A stretch of 64,000 nt of DNA from positions 3,534,001 through 3,598,000 of the forward strand of contig NZ_CP042914.1 of NCBI RefSeq assembly GCF_008065135.1, read 5' to 3'. A program made the position numbers and the translations under genes. The notes beneath the pieces were generated by a model. That model was not told the DNA's origin. It worked only from the letters and a program-made list of their open reading frames with translations, and searched no databases. This stretch comes from Roseimaritima ulvae. Lineage in GTDB: Bacteria; Planctomycetota; Planctomycetia; Pirellulales; Pirellulaceae. Positions 62,879-64,000 of this stretch are shown piece by piece; positions within the stretch are counted from its first letter, which is position 1, and every line of letters begins with the position of its first letter.

Positions 62879-62922
62879 CCTAACGCAGCCTAGGCTTCCA
62901 GCCTGGGGACAAAACCTACCAA

Positions 62923-62953
62923 CAGGGGACTTCGCACGCAGCGAAGTCCCCTG
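62923..62953 (+). terminator. Rho-independent terminator after the lipoprotein gene
   Basis: A 13-bp perfect stem (CAGGGGACTTCGC / GCGAAGTCCCCTG) with the loop ACGCA is followed by a TTTTCGTTTT tract. A smaller hairpin (AGGCT-TCC-AGCCT) lies just upstream. Confidence 0.9.
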
Positions 62954-63085
62954 TTTTCGTTTTGCCGCCAAGAACCCGGCAAAACCAACGAATCGCAAGG
63001 GATGGCAGGAACGTGATCGGAGTATCGCGAGCTGGGTTAAATAGTTAAACTACCCTCCATTCGGCAACGTCCCCAGAATCAGTGA

Positions 63086-64000
63086 ATGATGGCAAAGAAC
63101 AGCACTCCCCGCGGGCCCGCGGCCGTTAAGAAGAACGCTCCGGCGGACGCCAAGCAGAAACGCGAACGTTCGCCGGCCCTGGCGGGGCATCGCGAAACGG
63201 TCGAATCGATCTGTGTAGCGATCATCTTGGCGCTGTTGTTTCGTAGTTTTGTGGCCGAAGCGTTTGTGATCCCCACCGGCTCGATGGCGCCCACGTTGAT
63301 GGGAGCTCACAAGGATCTGTTCTGCGACGCCTGCGGCTACAACTTCCGCGTGGGGGCCAGCATCGAGCACAAAGAGGTGCAGGGGTTCCGCCCCGGACGC
63401 CCCTCTTACTTGGACGTGGTGGGAGGACGTTGCCCCAATTGCCGCAAACTGAATGCCTTGAATCTGGCCAGCGACGCCAATCACGCGACTTTCAACGGCG
63501 ACCGGATTCTGGTCAGCAAGTTTGCTTATGCGATTCAAGAACCGCAGCGCTGGGATGTGATCGTTTTCAAATATCCCGGCAATCCCAAACAGAATTACAT
63601 CAAGCGTCTGGTGGGGCTGCCCGAAGAGACGCTGCGAATTTGGCATGGCGACGTCTATACGCGGAGCGATGACGAAGACGAATACGCGATCGCTCGCAAG
63701 CCCGATCACAAAGTCATGCCGATGGCCCACTTGGTTTACGACAGCAACTTCCCGGCGGCGGACTTGATGGCGGCCAACTATCCCAGCCGCCTGCAGCCCT
63801 GGCAAGCCGACGCGACGAAGCCGCCCACCGATTCATGGCAGGTGAAGACCGAACCGGTCGGTTTGGTCGCAACCGTCCAGGCGGGCGATTCGCCTCAGTG
63901 GTTGCGGTACTTCCATAATCTGCCCTCCGATGAAGAGCGGCAGCGGATCGCCGAAGGCCAGTCGATGGAGTCGGTCGATCCTTATCGCAGTCGCGCCATC
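63086..64000 (+). CDS. Signal peptidase I with zinc-ribbon insert, 5' part
   Basis: The frame is open to the window edge (305 codons). A basic leader and one membrane helix (VESICVAIILALLFRSFVAEAF) are followed by the catalytic Ser66 in IPTGSMAPTL and the catalytic Lys173 in NYIKRLVGLPEE, both diagnostic of type I signal peptidase, which removes signal peptides at the outer face of the cytoplasmic membrane. Between them, C80-D-A-C83 and C116-P-N-C119 form a likely zinc ribbon, an insert not found in enterobacterial LepB. The first of two adjacent ATGs is 63086, the second 63089. Confidence 0.92.
   Translation, partial: MMAKNSTPRGPAAVKKNAPADAKQKRERSPALAGHRETVESICVAIILALLFRSFVAEAFVIPTGSMAPTLMGAHKDLFCDACGYNFRVGASIEHKEVQGFRPGRPSYLDVVGGRCPNCRKLNALNLASDANHATFNGDRILVSKFAYAIQEPQRWDVIVFKYPGNPKQNYIKRLVGLPEETLRIWHGDVYTRSDDEDEYAIARKPDHKVMPMAHLVYDSNFPAADLMAANYPSRLQPWQADATKPPTDSWQVKTEPVGLVATVQAGDSPQWLRYFHNLPSDEERQRIAEGQSMESVDPYRSRAI

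Overview
The window looks like a chromosomal segment of a planctomycete, most likely a Pirellulaceae (Rhodopirellula-like) bacterium. This is inferred from gene families, not from any search. The pointers are a DUF1501 gene overlapping a PSD1-type gene (planctomycete cytochrome C, DUF1549, DUF1553), a secreted sulfatase, a membrane-bound glucose/sorbosone-dehydrogenase-like protein with a c-type haem, an ECF sigma factor coupled to a huge surface protein, a 2,416-residue TPR protein, and many GC-rich dispersed hairpin repeats between genes. No rRNA, tRNA, CRISPR array, prophage or insertion sequence was recognised.

Layout. 1-13.7 kb: 3' end of dnaB, thiol peroxidase tpx, a TrkH potassium transporter followed 2 bp later by an FHA-GAF-class III nucleotide cyclase, a YbhN-type membrane protein, an AI-2E family protein overlapping an M32 carboxypeptidase, and the DUF1501/PSD1 pair. 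13.8-26.1 kb: a stress island (see below). 26.3-33.4 kb: sulfatase, a HemD-HemE fusion, trmB, tyrS and a secreted protein of unknown function. 33.6-41.2 kb: the giant TPR protein and divergent slyX. 41.3-46.9 kb: a DevBCA-type exporter whose ATPase carries a cyclic-nucleotide-binding domain, then a SpoU-type RNA methyltransferase. 47-53.4 kb: dehydrogenase-like haem protein, M49 peptidase, GT87-type glycosyltransferase. 53.6-56.1 kb: transaldolase, a small unknown protein and a 0.9-kb repeat island. 56.1-64 kb: ECF sigma factor, alpha-2-macroglobulin-like protein with an anti-sigma-like N-terminus, a lipoprotein, and the 5' part of a signal peptidase I with a zinc-ribbon insert.

The most interesting region is 13.8-26.1 kb. 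It holds three universal stress proteins, two paired-CBS proteins, a P2-type cation ATPase, a NarL/DosR-family response regulator, an APH-like/AAA bifunctional kinase, a monohaem cytochrome c lipoprotein, a cytochrome c'-like protein and a small membrane methyltransferase-like protein. The protein classes match those of the Mycobacterium tuberculosis DosR dormancy regulon (Usp proteins, Hrp1, CtpF, Rv2004c, DosR). The promoters differ: seven sites match the sigma-54 -24/-12 consensus (TGGCAC-N5-TTGCA), most of them at a sensible distance upstream of a gene. A 14-bp palindrome GTGC-N6-GCAC lies in each of the four divergent intergenic regions, where an enhancer-binding protein could sit. I propose a sigma-54-driven, DosR-like redox or dormancy regulon. 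The sensor kinase and the enhancer-binding protein are not in this window.

Secondary themes are several classes of non-coding repeats: hairpins with a GTAGC lead and a GCCA loop whose stems vary in a compensatory way, heptanucleotide arrays that begin at stop codons, and long inverted repeats between convergent genes.
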